Below are positions 30,701 through 42,988 of a stretch of 64,000 bases of DNA, piece after piece. Source of the stretch: Phaeosaccion multiseriatum (lineage: Eukaryota > Ochrophyta, other classes); the NCBI GenBank assembly GCA_965112735.1, contig OZ218956.1, positions 2,046,001-2,110,000 of the forward strand, read 5' to 3'. Position 1 is the first letter of the stretch. Every line of letters begins with the position of its first letter. The notes below the pieces were generated by a model, which saw only the letters and a list, made by a program, of their open reading frames with translations, had not been told where the DNA came from and did no database searches. Made by a program: the position numbers and the translations under genes.

Positions 30701-33558
30701 ACACACAAACACACACGCGGGCGCACACACACACACACACACGCACGCACGCACGCACTTCTACGTAATTAAATCTCAAAAACGTACCTGTTCCGGTGGA
30801 GGCAGTTGTGCGGCCTTGGCAAAGAGCTGAAGACAGTGCTCTAAAGTAGGCTTCGGACTTCTCCTTGAGTTGGCAGCTGCTGAAGTCATCTCCAGCACAT
30901 CCTGGAAGCTCTGCAACACGCTCCTCCAGGCCTGCCTCTGCTCGGCACGGTCGGCGCCTCTGCGGCTGCCGTACACTCCACTGGCCTTGCCAGAGCCGGC
31001 GCCAGCGCCAAGGCCGGCGGAGGAGGGGGGAGAGGAGGAGGAGGGTCTCACGGTGGATGTCTCCGCCCCTTCTTCTTCGTCTTCCTCTTCCCCTTCTCCG
31101 GCGTCTCCGTTGGCTGCCGTTAGACCGTTGGCCTCGAGGAGGGCTCCCAGGCCGCTGGGGTCGCTCTATAGGAAAAGGAAAGAGGAGGGGACACATATCA
31201 GCACTCCGGAGCAACGGAACAGAATCACCTTCTCCTCACCTTCTCCTCACCTTCTCCTCTCCCCCCCTTCCTCCCTCCCCCACTCAACTCACCCTGGGCA
31301 CGAGCTCGTCCGGATACGGGTAAGACGGCAGCCCCCCCCCTCCACCGCTGCTCTCCAGTGCCCCGAGGGGAATCATTCTCCTCGTGTACACATGCTGCCA
31401 CTGTGCAAACTGCTTTTGCAAGTGCTTTCGCTTGTGCTGCACCACGTCCACAGACCGCAAAGCACTGCCCATACTCATTTGATTCAGCAAGTTGAACTTG
31501 GCCACTTCCACATTCCCCTTGTACGCATGCAGGTACTCCAAACTCGCCTCGTCCCCTTCGTTGGCAACTAACCCTCCACTGCCGTCCTGGGCCCGCCAAC
31601 TAAAGTCCGGTGAGGTGTAGGCGTAGGAAGAAGCACGCGACACTCGTGTGTACCCGCTGCTGCTGCTGCTGCTGCTGCTGCCACCACTCGACCCGCCCCC
31701 ACCACCGCTGCCGCTGCCGCTGCTGCTACTGGACTGCTCAGTGAGGTTGCGGCCGAGCAGCAGGAAGTTGTTGACTTGCTTCTCGTCAAGGCGGACCGTG
31801 TGGGGAGACCACACACAGTTACCCACCGGAGACGCCATGCCTCTCATGTCGGGTACTGATGAGTGAGTGGTGGATGGCAGTGGATGGTGTGGGGTGTGGG
31901 GTGTGGAAGGTGTTGGGGGGTACATGGGTGTGGAAAGATAGAACGAGATGAGGTAATGTGATGATACGTCGAGAAACACACCATTTGGAATTGGAAATTG
32001 GAGGGGGTTCCGGGTGGCGGATGGCAGTGGATGGGGTGGGAGAGGTTCAACGGAACCAAAGATATGCACAGTGTATATACAGCTGGGAGGAAGGGATAAA
32101 AGGTAGAGGGAGAGAGAGAGAGAGGGAGAGAGAGGGAGAGAGAGAGGGAGAGAGAGAGAGAGAGAAAGAGACAAATGACGGCAGTGGATGCCAAACAAAA
32201 AGCTCACACTCAAACTCACCCACGAGTCGGTCGCTTGCCCGTAACGCGTCCTCACCCCGCTTCTCCGCCTTGTCCTTTCGCCTAGTCCGCGCCAGGGCCA
32301 GGCCTCCTCCACCAGCAGTTGATGATGCAGCAGCAGCAGTTGGTGATGCCGCGCCCACGCTTCCCTCTGCCCCGCGCTCCACCACCACCCCATAGATAAG
32401 GTCGGGTACCGCCACCTGAAACATGTTTGGGTCTATCCGGGGTGGCCGATAGGGATACATGGTTGGCTTCTTGGGCACCGCCGACCCCAACCCACCCCCA
32501 GCCCCGCCCCCGCTGCCGCTACTTGCCCCGCTGCCTCCTCCTCCTCCTGCTGCTGCCGCCCCGGTCCGTCTCGCCCCACCTCCCCCACCACTTCCTCCTC
32601 CCCCTACCCCCCCTTCTCCGCTTCCTCCTCCACGCGCAGCGGGAGCAGCGGCACTAATCGCCGCCAACCTCGCGGTACTGGGTCGTCGAGGGTGCGTCAC
32701 TGCCCTCGCTGGCTGCACGAGACGGGGAGAGGCAAGGGGGGGTGGGCCCGTGGTAGAGGGTGTCAGGACCAGAGGTTTCAGACTACTCCCCGAGGCGGCA
32801 GCAGCAGCGCCAGCAGGGGAGGAGGGGGAGCTTCGCTCAACCACTGCCCGTGCCTTTTCAGCCTCCGAGAGTGTGCCCTCACTACCACCATCGCTACTGG
32901 GAGAAGCCAAAGCCGGCGACGAGCCAGCCCCCCCCTCCTCCTCCTCCTCCTCCACCACCACCTCGTCGTCGTTCAGCGTGGCCGGCCTAACCCCCCCTGG
33001 AGGTGCTGCTGCGGTGGTTGCTGCAGCTGCCTCGGAGTCCGTGTCATCTGCCGCCGGTGAAGCCCTCCCTTGCGGCATCTCCTCATCATCTTCCTCCGCC
33101 TCCTCCTGCTCCGCCTCCTCTCCTCCCTCCTCCTCCTTCTCCTCTCCTTGTTCTCGTTCTCCCCCTTCATTCCGCTCCTCCTCCTCATCCTCCCCATTAG
33201 CTGCCGCTCCAACAGCAGCCCCGGAACAAGTGGAGAAACCCTCTTTCACGAGGGCCTCGTAGGGGTTGTTGCTTCCATCTGAGGCGTTGCTTTGCGAGCG
33301 GCTCCCCCCTGCCCCTCCTCCTCCTCCTCCTCCTCCCCCTTCTCCTTCTTCTTCTCCTAAAGTCGATGAAGTGGGGGTGGGGGTGGTGGTGGCGGTCTGT
33401 AAGGGTGACGTCGGTCCCCGAGTCTGCCCTGCGTCCTCCTCTCCTGTGGCTGCTGCTGCTTCTTCTGCTGCTGCTTCTTGTTCTTTTTCATGTTCTTCTT
33501 CTTCAACTCCTTCTGCTTCTTCTTCCGCTGCTTCTTCTTCCGCTGCTTCTTGTTCTTC

Positions 33559-33590
<32 letters not shown>

Positions 33591-33888
33591 CTCCCGCCTC
33601 CTCTGCTGCTCGACCGAACGAGTCCTCGTCGACGTCCATTGCCACGACTTGGGCTGCAGGACCTCCCTCCTCGGTCACCTCCTCCGAAGGACCACCACCA
33701 CCATCATCATCATCACCACCACCACTAGCAGCAGTGGCAGTTGGTGACACAGCAGTAACAGCGGGCGAAGACGAAAAGGATGAAGAAGGCGAGGCAGCAG
33801 CGGCTACCTCTTGAGCGGGTGATGCGTTCGTTGCGGGGACTTCATCGCTAGCCTCCTGCACAATCTTGGCCGAGTCGCCTATATCCAT
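18970..33888 (-). CDS. Giant ELM2 / PLU-1-like / double PHD chromatin protein
   Basis: Thirteen exons: 33888-32220, 31855-31293, 31165-30788, 30551-28866, 28601-26493, 26268-25748, 25552-25394, 25190-25058, 24678-24397, 24145-23642, 23321-23167, 22581-21298, 20989-18970; 3,820 residues, phases all agree. An ELM2-like domain spans about 476-685 (RIDPNMFQVAVPDLI, NCVWSPHTVRLDEKQVNNFL, EASLEYLHAYKGNVEVAKF) with Ser/Gly insertions. Residues ~870-2,720 are helical W-, L- and A-rich segments like the PLU-1 region of KDM5 demethylases, broken by acidic and Lys/Glu-rich tracts. PHD finger A (2,465-2,627) is split by ~135 low-complexity residues; PHD B (about 3,145-3,195, CVCRRPNDGTFMVGCDEC) is complete. 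The tail is Gln- and Gly-rich. No JmjN, ARID or JmjC is present. Probable role: a histone-reading scaffold. Exon 8 to 9 seems to use a GC-AG intron. Confidence 0.85.
19672..19715 (-). repeat. CAG tract with TTGGTGATA core, copy 1
   Basis: Core 19686-19697. In exon 13 of the ELM2-PHD gene it is read as Gln-Leu-Val-Ile-Gln within a Gln tract. See the finding on the dispersed core. Confidence 0.9.
20563..20609 (-). repeat. CAG tract with TTGGTGATA core, copy 2
   Basis: Core 20573-20584, same exon and same reading (Leu-Val-Ile) as copy 1, 890 bp away. Confidence 0.9.
22785..23185. repeat. 82-bp minisatellite copied from an exon end
   Basis: Four tandem units of about 82 bp (anchor GTTGAGTGCCATTCATG at 22793, 22877, 22959 and 23041 with small changes) lie in intron 11 of the ELM2-PHD gene. 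On the gene's strand each unit carries a copy of the last ~40 bases of exon 11 with its 5' splice site; the original boundary is at 23166/23167. Each unit also has GTGCAG that could act as a 3' splice site. Confidence 0.85.
27713..27763 (-). repeat. (GAT)n acidic codon repeat in exon 5 of the ELM2-PHD gene
   Basis: A run of about 16 ATC/GAT triplets encodes an aspartate tract. It is one of many coding triplet repeats in this gene; others encode Gly at 19290-19372 and Gln at 26940-26970 and 20104-20135. Confidence 0.9.
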
Positions 33889-34781
33889 TCCTTTAGTGCA
33901 AGAAGGCTGGGGTTGGGGGGGTGACGGAGAGAGGGAGGGTGGGGGAGGGGGAGGAGGGCGAAGGAGGTGAGATGTGTTTGCAGCATGGGTGAGAGAACGA
34001 AAGGGCATGAGGTAAAGGCAAGGCGCACAAGGTGAGAGGGAAGGAGGGGAGGCGAGGTAGCAATGGATGCAGTAAAGGAAAGGAGGGTCCTCTCTTTGGA
34101 AAAAAAGAAGAAAGAAAAAAAAAAAAAATAGTAAAGAAAACGCCCCCCTAGGAGCCTCAGCCAAAGCCCACACTTGACGGCCATGATAGTGACGGCACTA
34201 GCCCAAGGGGAGGGGGGGGGGCACAATAGCGAGGCCCATCGGGGAGCATGTTCGCATGTCCCCCGCCATGATGGTGACAACTCCGCAAACAAAAAATATG
34301 TGTGAATTGAAAGGTGCAGCAGGCAGCGCGAGCAAGCGATGGGTGTAGGAGGAAGCTGGGGAAATCGGCAGAGGACGATAGTAGCGCTAATCCCGTGTGT
34401 GGAGCAATTACACCCCACCAGGAAAGCATCTGCCCTGCTTGCTCAGGTGGCGAGCTACTTTTCTCTACCAGTCATCTCCACGCGCCCCACGGGAAAGCCA
34501 AAAGTGGCGCCCGCGATCCTCTCCACCTCTCATAGAGGTATGATAGCCGCAAAGAGATGAATCGGCACCTCCCCCAGTGCTCTCCGCGTTCAAGTAGTCT
34601 CTCTGTATCTGAAAACACACTTTCAACTCACCCCCTCTTCACACCCTCGGGTCCTTCTTCTCCCCTCTTTTCCTGAATTCTCTAGCATGCTACGCACCTG
34701 CGGGTCGATTTCGTCCCCTACTGCTCTTCCCAGCAGAATATTCCTCCCGAGAAATCACTGTCCCTTCTATTTCACTTCTCC

Positions 34782-34825
<44 letters not shown>

Positions 34826-35430
34826 TCTGCTCCACCTCAAGGAGGCGAGCCAAAGCAGGAGAAGCTGTGGCTCTTCACCACCTATTCGCTGCTTCCGACT
34901 TACGTAGCACCAGAAGCTACAGCTCTACCAAGCCTTCTCCTCCCCTCTTCTCCATTTCATTATCTACTTGTGCTTTTTATGGTGTTGGTACCATGCTCCG
35001 ACGAGCTGAAATCAAATTCTTTCGCGAGCTAAAACTGAAACCGGACACTGCCCTTGCATCGTCTCCCTTCTCCCCTTCCTCACCCCTCAGTTATAAAGAG
35101 AAAGTCTACTCACACCTGCCCTGCTTGCTAAGGACTCATAGAAGTGGTGTAGCTGCTCGTAGTTACGCAACAGCAGCTCTATGGGGAACACACCGGTTGG
35201 CGAAGAGCAGCAACGACGTTAGGGAGGCACCCCTTTTCATCCGATCCCTGTCCTCCTTGTGAGCTGCTTTCCCCATAGGCGCCAGCCATAGAAGCCATGT
35301 GCTTTTGAACGACGGAGGAGGCGGTGTGCTCGTGTCGAAATTATTGGCCCCTCTTGAGTGGGGCCTTCCCTGCCCTCTTCGAGGGTGGCCTTTTTTGTGT
35401 TTGGAAATACTTGAGTCTTCAGCAAGAACC
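33889..35430. other. Divergent intergenic region (ELM2-PHD / Ada3)
   Basis: Separates the two start codons and should contain both promoters. It holds an A-rich run at 34100-34127 and a CT microsatellite at 34784-34822. An open frame of 191 codons starts at an ATG at 34687 but crosses the CT repeat (Ser-Leu run), shows no recognisable family, and I do not call it. Confidence 0.55.
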
Positions 35431-35843
35431 ATGAGCTTTCGGGCAGGTGTCAGGGGTGGTGGCGCCACGCTGGACGACATGATGATCCCCGATGACCTGC
35501 CTTGCAATGACGACGAAGCCTTGGACGCCCTCATGCTCGGAGGCGGGGGAGACTTTGTCTTTGACGAGGCTGAGGGGGGCTTGTTCGGCCTTGGTGGCGG
35601 CGGGCCGCAGCCCCAGGTCGCGCCGAACCTTGGCCAAGGGCTAGCAAGTGAGCCACCTTCTAGCGGGGGGCGGCAGCATCTCCAACAGCAGGATGGCTGG
35701 CTTAACAACGGGCTGGGGGGGCTCGGGGGGGCGTGGGCAGGAGCGGCGCCGCCCCTCCTCGCAAATACGGGATTGCTCTCTCCTGGGGGAACGGGCGGGT
35801 CCTTGTCTCGACTGGATGTGCAGAAGCAGCAGCAGTTGTTGAT

Positions 35844-35875
<32 letters not shown>

Positions 35876-38213
35876 TGCTTCCACCACACGCCGTGCAACT
35901 ACCGCCACCCTCTCCTCAGCCCTCGAAGGGGAAGGGGGGGAAGGGGAAGGGCAAAGGGAAGAGCAAAGGGAAGGGATCTAGGGGAGGAGCCGCCGCTGCC
36001 GGAGGAGTAGTAGGGGGTGGCCCTGGAAGTAGGGTGAAGGCTACCAAGGCCCGGCCACAGCCCAACAAGCGAAAGAGCGCTGGCGCGGGTGGCACCACGA
36101 CGACCACCACCGCACTAGCAGTAACACAGCAGGGGGCAGTAGCAGCAGCAGTAGCAGTAGCAGGAGGAGGAGAAGGAGGAGGAGGGCGAGGAGGCGGGGT
36201 CAGGTTGGGGGTGGATGTGAGCGTCAACATACCTCCCGTCACCCCGCCGCCCAACTTCATGCCCTTCTGCCCCACCCCTCATGGAGTCCGGCATCGGCAG
36301 AACTCCTTCCCTCTCATGAAGAAAATTTCAAAGTGCGTGGCGTTAGGGAGAGGAGGTGAAAGAAAACTGACTACCCACCGGACGGAGCTCACTGACATGC
36401 TGACTGATGGGGTTGCTGCTAACTCACACGCGTGGACTCAGTCGCTCACCCTATGACCGTCTGACTGAATCTGTGTATGTCTTGTATTCTTTGTCTTTCT
36501 GTTCCATTGAGGCATGCATGCGGTATTTTCTCTTTTTTTCTGCAGTTCCCGTCAAGGTGCCCCACTCACACTGCTGCTATCACCAACTGCTACTGTTTGC
36601 CTTTTGACTAACATGACAGAGGGCTGATGGTTCTTCCCGAAGGCCTGGACAGGAAGGAGGCGGCAGAGCTCTTACAGGAGGTGCAGGTGCGTTGAGTGCT
36701 AAGTTGAAAAGTCTACCCAACCAAGCACGATTCCCTCTCTAGCCCTTGCTCCTGCTAAAGAACCCCCTTGCTGAATGCCCCTACCCCCCCTACCCTTGTG
36801 CTCAATGCCATCCTTTGCCCCCTCCCTCCTCCCCCATGTCTCCCTTGCTCCGTCTCTCCCTTTCTCATGCGCCTCGCAATACACAACGCACACGAAACAG
36901 AGTGCCAAAGCTGTGCTCGCGAAGCAAACGGCGTTTGTGAGCAAACAACTTGCCCTCCTCGGCGATTGGCAAAGCCTCGCCCATCCAGGCTCCATCATCA
37001 ATGGAAGGAAGTCGTCTGTCGATAGCAATGGCACGGGGGGTCGGGGGGGCACCACGGCGAATGGCAGAAAGAGACCTCTCCCACAGGGTGAGTAAGTAAG
37101 GGACGCTTTAGGCTTTTCTTTCCTTCTTTGTGTCTTCTGCCGTTGCCCCTCCCCCCACCTCTCAATCCCCTCTCTCCCTCTCCCTCTTCGCTCGCTTCTC
37201 CCTCGTCTGCTCACCCTCACGACCCCCTTGTCCTGTTGGTCCTTTTTCTCTGCTTGCCCCCTTTACCGGCCCGCTCCTCCCCGCTCCTCTCCTCTCCTCT
37301 CCTCTCCTCCCGCGTGTGTGTTGACTCAGCCTCCAATGCACAGTACCGCGTGTGCATCAAATGCAAAGGACTCCCAACTCCCCGGGGGGGACGACCTGCG
37401 CCGCTTTGGGCTGCCATCCCCCTCGCAACGCCCTTGCGCTGCATGCAGGACCGAGCAACAATGAGCAGCAGCGGTAACAGCAGCAGTGGCAGTGGGGGTG
37501 TAAGTAGGCGGGGGTCAGGGGTGGGCAGAGCTCGGTCGGCCTCTTCCGTCTCGTTTGGAGACGACTGGGACGGTGGCGGTGCAGCAGTTGGTGATACAGC
37601 TGCTGCAGGAGGAGGGCTATACTACTCGGAGTCCGGAAAAGGCGAGGAGGGGGGAAGAGGAGGAGCTGCACTGACGGCTACGGGAAACAGCAAAGGTGAG
37701 ACGTCCACACGCGTTTACAGCAGCAGGACCACACGGGGAGGATAAGGATATGTTGGTCTTAAGAGGAGGAGGGTGGATGAATAAGTTTTATTCCTCACCG
37801 CACCTCCCCTTCTCTCTCTGTGTCAAACATGTTCTCCCCTTTCTCTACGCACGCACGCACGCACGCACACAATTTGTGCACCGATTTTGTTTGTTGTGTT
37901 CATGTTGGACGATAGCCGGGAGGAAGCGAGGAGGCGGAGGCAACAAAACGTCTCAGCCCCTCTCCCCGCGATGCTCCGCCAACGGTGGGGGATCCTTTCG
38001 CGCGGGAAGCAGCAGCAGCCGTAAGGCCAGTGTCGGCAGCAACGGCAGCACCAGCGGCAGTCATATGGGCAGCAGCAGCAGCAGCAGCAGCAGACCGCCC
38101 ACCAAGGCCGAGATGAAGGCCCGCGAAGAGGCGGAGGCGGTGGCGGCGGCGGTTTCGGTGGAGCTTCAGGCCATTGAAGACGCCAAACCCATGGACCAAG
38201 CGGGTACGCTTGT

Positions 38214-38265
<52 letters not shown>

Positions 38266-40491
38266 GTGAGAGGACGATTTGCGCTCCCAATAACCGAGGG
38301 GTAGGAGGGAGAGAAAGAGAGTAATGGCGTTGGTTGGCACTTCGTGTGTATCTGTGAACTTCTTCTTCACAGCAAAAGAGTATCTTCTTCGGAACTTCCA
38401 CCACCACCACCACCACCACCACCACCGCACTTCTTGTCCTCCTTCTCCTCCTCGTCCTCCCATCTTCCCCTTTCTCCCTCCATGTACTTCACTTCTGGCG
38501 CACCCACCCAACATAAACACACACCGCTTCTTCACGGCTGCTCACTCCCATCCCATCCCATTCCATCCCATCATCCATGCACACACTCACACACTCACAC
38601 ACACACACTCACACTCACACACGCACGCACACACACACACTCTCTCTCGCACACACGCACATACACACGTGCACACACAGAGGAAAAGGCCATGCACGAG
38701 GGAGTGCCTCTGACGCGCATTCTATGGGAGTGGCTTGACGCGTCAGACTATTTCAAGCCCATCACGCGCAAGGATGAACCTCCGGGATGGAGGCATCTCG
38801 GCTTCGAGGCAGAGGTCTTCTCGGCAACGGCTCTGGTGCAGCAGAGGAGCCATCTGAGGGAGAGGGGAGGAGGAGGAGGAGGAGGAAGAGGAGGAGGAGG
38901 AGGAGGAGGAGGAGGAGGAGGAGGAGGAGGAGGAGGAGGAGTTGGCGGGAATAGGGGCGCGGCGAAGAAGATGAAGGAGGAGGAGCAGGAGGGGGCACAG
39001 AGCGAGACAATGGGCTGTTCTACCGCACTCCAGGGAAGAAGGGTGGGCGTGGTGGAGCGGCTGCTGTCTGCGTTGGTAATGCCGGAGGTTCCAGAGGAGG
39101 AGGCTCCCGGACCTTCAGCAGCGAGAGGAGGGCTTTGTGCTTCTTCTCCTCCTACTACTACTACTACTGCTACCCCGTCTCCTTCCTCTTCTTCTTCAGT
39201 GTCGAGGACTCAGCCTCCGACCCCCCTTCCTTCAAGTAGGGAGACGGGTCCCAAGGCCATGGTGGACCAGCAGGAGCAGGCCTTGTCACAAGCGACACGA
39301 TATGACGGGGTGAGGAAGGAGGAGGTGGTCACGACAATGCCCAATGGGAATGGGATGCCACAGCAGCAACAGGGGCACATGGAGGGGGGGCATGAGATGG
39401 AGTGTGATGTTGACGACGACGATGCTCATGACAGCAGCAGACTCACAAGTGGCAGGAGCAGCAGCAGCAGCAGCAGGAGCAGTAGCAGCAGCAGGAGCAG
39501 TTGGTCATACAGCGGCATGCTGGACGTGACGTCCCTCACGCTGGAGCAGAGGGTAGCAACACAGCTCGTGAGTGCGGGGCTGCTTCCCCTCCAACAAGTG
39601 GGCGCGGATGGGGAGGTGACGCCCTCGGGAGGGGGGAGGAGGGCGTGCGCGGAGGACCGAGAACTTGATGCGGCGGTGAGTTGGGTCATTGGGTGGGTGG
39701 GTGGGTGGGTGGGTGGGTGGATGGATGGGTGGGTGGGTGGCTTGGTCTAGGTACATTTGTGGTTACATATATTCAAGAATGGAGGGGCGGTGGTTAGAGC
39801 GAGAAGTTGGAGAGGGATGCATGGATGGCAATTGATACTCGCCCAAAGTCAAAGACATGTAGAGAGAAAAGTGAGAGTGCTGCCCCTTGCTGCTCTTGAC
39901 CCTTTTTCGTGGACCTTTTTTCATTTGTTTTTCCTTATTTCGTGGACCTGCGTGCTTTGTGCCTCTGTTCTACACCTAAACCCCTCCCGTCTACTCTCCT
40001 TCCCTCCCCTCCCTTCTTTACAGCGCAAGGACCTGTCCGCTCAGCTTCGTCTGCTCAATCAGCGACGGGTGGACCTTAGGGAAAGCATTGCCCGGGAGCT
40101 CAGCAACGATGGAGAGGCGAGGAAGAAGCAGGTGAGAGGGAGGGACCCGACCCCCTGGGAACAGCCGCTGCTGGAAAGAGAGGCGACGAGAATGGAAGAA
40201 AGGGCCAAAACAAGAAGGAACACGACCAAGAACAAGAACAAGAGCGTACGAGACAAAGTGTTGCATGTAGAGCGATGTGAGAAGAGTCTGCTAACGTGAT
40301 CGATCATGTCTTCCCCCTCCCCCCCCCCCCTCCTCCTCCTCCTCGCCTTGCCTCTCTCCTCCTCCGCCTCTCCTCTTTAGGAGAAGGAGAAGGTGCAACG
40401 CAAGGAGTACGCCAAAGTGGTCAAGAAGCAGGAAAAGGCGCAGCAGAAACTTGCGCAGCAAGGGCCAAGACGGCCCGGCATGCCTTGGTAG
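35431..40491 (+). CDS. Ada3/NGG1-like SAGA adaptor subunit
   Basis: Eight exons: 35431-36332, 36620-36686, 36901-37087, 37330-37695, 37916-38203, 38681-39675, 40024-40131, 40381-40491; 1,007 residues with consistent phases. The C-terminal part matches the Ada3 family pattern: LEQRVATQLVSAGLLPL, then EDRELDAA, then a coiled helix RKDLSAQLRLLNQRRVDLRES and a Lys-rich tail ending RRPGMPW. Ada3 links Gcn5 and Ada2 in the SAGA/ADA histone acetyltransferase module. The N-terminal 700 residues are mostly disordered: an acidic patch (MMIPDDLPCNDDEALDALM), Gln tract, Lys/Gly tract and poly-Gly. The protein is about twice the usual family length because of these tracts. The family match is by eye and moderate. 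Confidence 0.65.
35825..35873 (+). repeat. CAG tract with TTGTTGATA core
   Basis: Core 35835-35846, one base different. In exon 1 of the Ada3-like gene it is read Gln-Leu-Leu-Ile-Gln. Confidence 0.9.
36572..36593 (-). repeat. Core copy inside an intron
   Basis: CTGCTGCTATCACCAACTGC lies in intron 1 of the Ada3-like gene, so this copy is non-coding. Confidence 0.85.
37581..37606 (+). repeat. Core copy read in another frame
   Basis: Core 37587-37598, perfect. In exon 4 of the Ada3-like gene it is read Ala-Val-Gly-Asp-Thr-Ala. Confidence 0.9.
38217..38264. repeat. (GT)n microsatellite in Ada3 intron 5
   Basis: About 24 GT units starting a few bases after the 5' splice site at 38204. Confidence 0.95.
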
Positions 40492-40600
40492 ATACGATGG
40501 GTTGATGGCCGTGCATGTACACATAGATACGATGGGTGGATGGCAGTGCATGTACACATAGATACAATGGGTGGATGGCCGTGCATGTACATGTACATGT
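40489..40600. repeat. 35-bp tandem repeat starting at the Ada3 stop codon
   Basis: Three units of 35 bp start at 40489, 40524 and 40559, each beginning TAGATAC. The first TAG is the stop codon of the Ada3-like gene. The units contain GGTGGATGGCAGTGCATG, a variant of a motif spread through the window's introns. Confidence 0.85.
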
Positions 40601-40758
40601 ACAGGGACATGGAGAGAGACGAGAGAGAGAATGAGAGTACCCGGGCGTCAGGGTGGTCCAGTACCTATTTGACAGAAAGACTCTCGATACACAACGTGGA
40701 CGGCCTTAAACGGGGACTAAGGTGGATAGAACCCTGCGTGTCTGTCCTTAGCTGCCTG

Positions 40759-40870
40759 TCGGCCCCAGACTGGCCGAAGAGCCCAGGCCTACAATTCTAG
40801 AGGCCACATTCGACCGGCCGAGCTAGCTATAGGGGCCCACAGGGCCTCGGCCTAGAGCTTCTTCCGAAAC
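40759..40870. mobile_element. Decayed end of a relative of the TIR element
   Basis: Starts TCGGCCCCAGACTGGCC, two changes from the TIR of the element at 41292, and continues into CTAGGCC/GGCCTCGG-rich DNA. No matching right end or target duplication was found. Confidence 0.5.
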
Positions 40871-41291
40871 CGACCCTGGTTCAGGGTCTCTAGCGACAGC
40901 GAGCGAAATAGGAAATAGGCCAACAGTATAATGTTCTTTTGTGTTTTAAGATTCGCCCACACTTAGGTATCCCAATTCTCCATGCCCCCCCCCCCCCCTC
41001 GGTCCCTCCCTCCCTCCCTCTCTATCGTGCCATCGTATTCGCCCTCCGAAGACTTAGTGCTAGATCTTGACTGATCCTTGACTTATGATCCTACAGTGAG
41101 GCTCTCATAGCACTTGGAAGACACACGCACGCATGCACGCGCACACTCACCCGCACACCACATACCCTACACTGCACCGCGGATCCCTGTTATATACACA
41201 CTCACACGCTCACAAGCTCGAACACGCACGCACACACACCTGTCCCCCCCCCCCCTAACTGAAACTCAAGAATCTTGACCTGCCCACATCT

Positions 41292-42988
41292 TCGGCTCCA
41301 GACTGGCCTAGAAGCCTATGCTCTAGGCCCTAGGCCGAGCGGCCTACGCCCGCTCTAGGCCTAGGCCGGCGGCCGTCGGCCGCTCTAGGCCGGCCATTTT
41401 TTCTCCCTAGGCCGGCGGTTCTAGGCCTAGGCCTCGACCTATCTGATTAGTAATTACGGCCGGCGCAGCCGGCCTGATTACTGATTCTGACCGGCGCCAG
41501 CCGGCCTGAGTACTGATTATGCGCCAGCCGGGGGCTGATTACTGATTACGGCCGGCGCACACCGTAATCTTGTCCAGGGTCGAAGGGAGGGAGGGAGGGA
41601 GGGAGGGAGGGAGGGAGGGAGGGAGGGAGGGAGGGAGGGAGGGAGGGAGGGAGGGAGGGAGGGAGGGAGGGAGGGAGGGAGGGAGGGCGGGAGGGAGGGA
41701 GGGAGGGAGGGAGGGAGGGAGGGAGGGAGGGAGGGAGGGAGGGAGGGAGGGAGGGAGGGAGGGAGGGAGGGAGGGAGGGAGGGAGGGAGGGAGGGAGGGA
41801 GGGAGGGAGGGAGGGAGGGAGGGAGGGAGGGAGGGAGGGAGGGAGGGAGGGAGGGAGGGAGGGAGGGAGGGAGGGAGGGAGGGAGGGAGGGAGGGAGGGA
41901 GGGAGGGAGGGAGGGAGGGAGGGAGGGAGGGAGGGAGGGAGGGAGGGAGGGAGGGAGGGAGGGAGGGAGGGAGGGAGGGAGGGAGGGAGGGAGGGAGGGA
42001 GGGAGGGAGGGAGGGAGGGAGGGAGGGAGGGAGGGAGGGAGGGAGGGAGGGAGGGAGGGAGGGAGGGAGGGAGGGAGGGAGGGAGGGAGGGAGGGAGGGA
42101 GGGAGGGAGGGAGGGAGGGAGGGAGGGAGGGAGGGAGGGAGGGAGGGAGGGAGGGAGGGAGGGAGGGAGGGAGGGAGGGAGGGAGGGAGGGAGGGAGGGA
42201 GGGAGGGAGGGAGGGAGGGAGGGAGGGAGGGAGGGAGGGAGGGAGGGAGGGAGGGAGGGAGGGAGGGAGGGAGGGAGGGAGGGAGGGAGGGAGGGAGGGA
42301 GGGAGGGAGGGAGGGAGGGAGGGAGGGAGGGAGGGAGGGAGGGAGGGAGGGAGGGAGGGAGGGAGGGAGGGAGGGAGGGAGGGAGGGAGGGAGGGAGGGA
42401 GGGAGGGAGGGAGGGAGGGAGGGAGGGAGGGAGGGAGGGAGGGAGGGAGGGAGGGAGGGAGGGAGGGAGGGAGGGAGGGAGGGAGGGAGGGAGGGAGGGA
42501 GGGAGGGAGGGAGGGAGGGAGGGAGGGAGGGAGGGAGGGAGGGAGGGAGGGAGGGAGGGAGGGAGGGAGGGAGGGAGGGAGGGAGGGAGGGAGGGAGGGA
42601 GGGAGGGAGGGAGGGAGGGAGGGAGGGAGGGAGGGAGGGAGGGAGGGAGGGAGGGAGGGAGGGAGGGAGGGAGGGAGGGAGGGAGGGAGGGAGGGAGGGA
42701 GCAGCCGGCCTGATTACTGATTATGACCGGCGCCAGCCGGTCTGGTTGCTTACAGCCGGTGACCAGCCGGCCTGATTACTGATTTTGCGCCGGCCGGGGG
42801 CTGATTACCGGTTACGGCCGGCGCACACCGTAATCTTGTCCAGGTCCTAGGCCGGGAGGGCTGCGCCCAAAATAGGCCTAGGCCGGGGACCTGCGGCCCC
42901 CTCTAGGCCTAGGCCGGGGGCCTGCGGCTCCCCTAGGCCGGCCGAATTTCGTCTCTAGGCCTAGGCTTCTAGGCCAGTCTGGAGCCGA
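41292..42988. mobile_element. Non-autonomous DNA transposon with 27-bp TIRs and 7-bp duplication
   Basis: The ends are perfect 27-bp inverted repeats beginning TCGGCTCCAGACTGGCC. The same 7 bases, CACATCT, lie outside both ends (41285-41291 and 42989-42995). Inside each end are CTAGGCC palindromes, then repeats of GGCGCCAGCCGG with ACTGATTA, in near-matching copies on both sides of the GGGA array. The segment ending GTAATCTTGTCCAGG occurs on both sides. It encodes nothing. A target duplication near 7-8 bp would suit hAT- or MuDR-like families; the family is not assigned. Confidence 0.85.
41584..42701 (+). repeat. (GGGA)n array of about 1.1 kb
   Basis: About 279 tandem GGGA units with one visible interruption (GGGC near 41686). 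Every four units can form an intramolecular G-quadruplex on this strand. It also creates a spurious long frame of repeating Gly-Arg-Glu-Gly. Confidence 0.98.

Noticed and set aside
34687-35262. 191-codon frame in the ELM2-PHD/Ada3 intergenic region
   Set aside because: It crosses a CT microsatellite, has no recognisable domain and no supporting exon context; left as non-coding.
41570-42775. 401-codon frame of repeating Gly-Arg-Glu-Gly on the plus strand
   Set aside because: It is only the translation of the (GGGA)n array; any frame of a 4-base repeat without stops is open.
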